From positions 1-14,548 of the forward strand of contig CAZLZI010000022.1 of assembly GCA_964563965.1 (NCBI GenBank): DNA of 14,548 nucleotides, read 5' to 3'. The DNA is from CAZCAQ01 sp964563965. Lineage in GTDB: Bacteria; Patescibacteriota; WWE3; UBA101185; UBA10185. Of this stretch, positions 14,204-14,548 are shown piece after piece. Numbering within the stretch: the first letter of the stretch is position 1; every line of letters begins with the position of its first letter. Position numbers and translations under genes: made by a program. The notes beneath the pieces were generated by a model that worked only from the letters and a program-made list of their open reading frames with translations, had not been told where the DNA came from and made no database searches.

Positions 14204-14211
14204 AGAGTTCA

Positions 14212-14538
14212 ATGAACAGCGTAATACGTGCTGACGGGAGTGGTAGCAGGCTTTACTCATTGACGTGTGCCACAAATAAATATCTTCTTTCGGTTTTCAA
14301 CCAACCGCTGATCTTCTATCCCTTACACACCTTAATACCAACAGTAATATTAGATACTTTAATACTTGTAAGTCCTCATTACGCTTGTGCTGTTCATAAA
14401 GCAAATTCAGATCAATATAGTTATGCCCATAACCGCTTCGATTGTAAAGCTGTATCTTTCCTGTTTGCAGAACTGAAAGGATTCTGGATTGGCGCATTTG
14501 ATATGTGTCCTATAGTATTATATAATACGCGTATATGA
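14212..14538 (+). pseudogene. RmlA-like glucose-1-phosphate thymidylyltransferase, decayed
   Basis: 108 codons to a TGA at 14536-14538, with another in-frame TAA two codons later; intact RmlA is about 240-290 aa. The start aligns with RmlA: VIRADGSGSRLYSLT against VILAGGSGSRLYPLT, then TNKYLLSVFNQPLIFYPLHTLI against TNKHLLPVYNKPMIYYPLxTL. So one glycine of the nucleotide-binding GG is Asp, and two prolines are Ser. Further on only a loose colinear match remains (SPHYACA against GPEHAGD; VLYNTRI where VLGDNIF is expected). RmlA makes dTDP-glucose for surface polysaccharide. The decayed body and early stops argue for a pseudogene; a divergent paralogue is less likely. The rest lies beyond the window. 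Confidence 0.65.
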
Positions 14539-14548
14539 GCAGATTAAC

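Larger units (their letters stand above)
13782..14211 (+). other. Long non-coding stretch with transposase remnant and palindromes
   Basis: No intact gene is visible. Starting at 13852 is a perfect 14-bp palindrome, ATGTGATATCACAT. At 13871-13906 an outer inverted repeat, CTGTCT/AGACAG, encloses a 5-bp one, AGTGA/TCACT, with a 4-base centre. Bases 13895-14023 on the minus strand hold a transposase remnant (separate entry). A T-run at 13806-13811 has no hairpin before it. A promoter for the RmlA remnant lies at 14174-14203. Bases 14060-14170 show nothing I can identify. Confidence 0.6.

Noticed and set aside
1..14548. CRISPR arrays, rRNA, inteins in DnaB, or an intact insertion sequence
   Set aside because: No regular repeat array, rRNA-like sequence, inserted domain or complete transposase was seen on reading.

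Overview
The window (AT-rich, tightly packed) reads as chromosome of a Candidate Phyla Radiation / Patescibacteria bacterium. The grounds are a ribosomal protein L31 with a long lysine-rich tail, an unusually short release factor 1, a rpsF-ssb-rpsR operon with no L9 gene after rpsR, HisS and DnaB sequences of the style seen in these genomes, almost no intergenic space, and many genes without a Shine-Dalgarno (SD) sequence. A Microgenomates/Katanobacteria-like affiliation is my guess only. TAA, TAG and TGA all act as stops (rpsR ends in TGA), so there is no sign of the UGA-glycine code.

Layout. Bases 3-86 are the last codons of YchF. Then comes rpsF-ssb-rpsR (220-1222). A second plus-strand run (1262-5817) holds a MutL-like degenerate actin/Hsp70-fold protein, its partner with a lipoyl-like and a KOW-like domain, a C-terminal processing protease (S41) and an HtrA/DegP protease. 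This is the most interesting uncharacterised gene set here. It meets a minus-strand block with overlapping stop codons: rpmE-prfA (7082-5814), and hisS-EamA transporter-small hypothetical gene (9769-7107). From a divergent intergenic region the plus strand resumes with an orphan gene (9849-10352), then a metallo-beta-lactamase-fold hydrolase, the replicative helicase dnaB and a membrane-anchored orphan (10442-13151). A tRNA-Leu(CAA) follows, with a cytidylyltransferase-like gene starting 4 nt after its CCA end. The last ~770 bases are decayed: a transposase C-terminal remnant on the minus strand and a broken RmlA-like sugar nucleotidyltransferase that still has a good promoter.

Two regulatory patterns stand out. 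First, six start codons have an extended -10 box (TGn plus a TATAAT-like hexamer) only 6-12 nt upstream, so their mRNAs would be leaderless or nearly so; SD sequences are clear only at ssb, degP and the 9849 gene. Second, rpmE ends in UAG, a stop read by RF1, and prfA (encoding RF1) begins five sense codons later in the same frame, which suggests a possible autoregulatory link.
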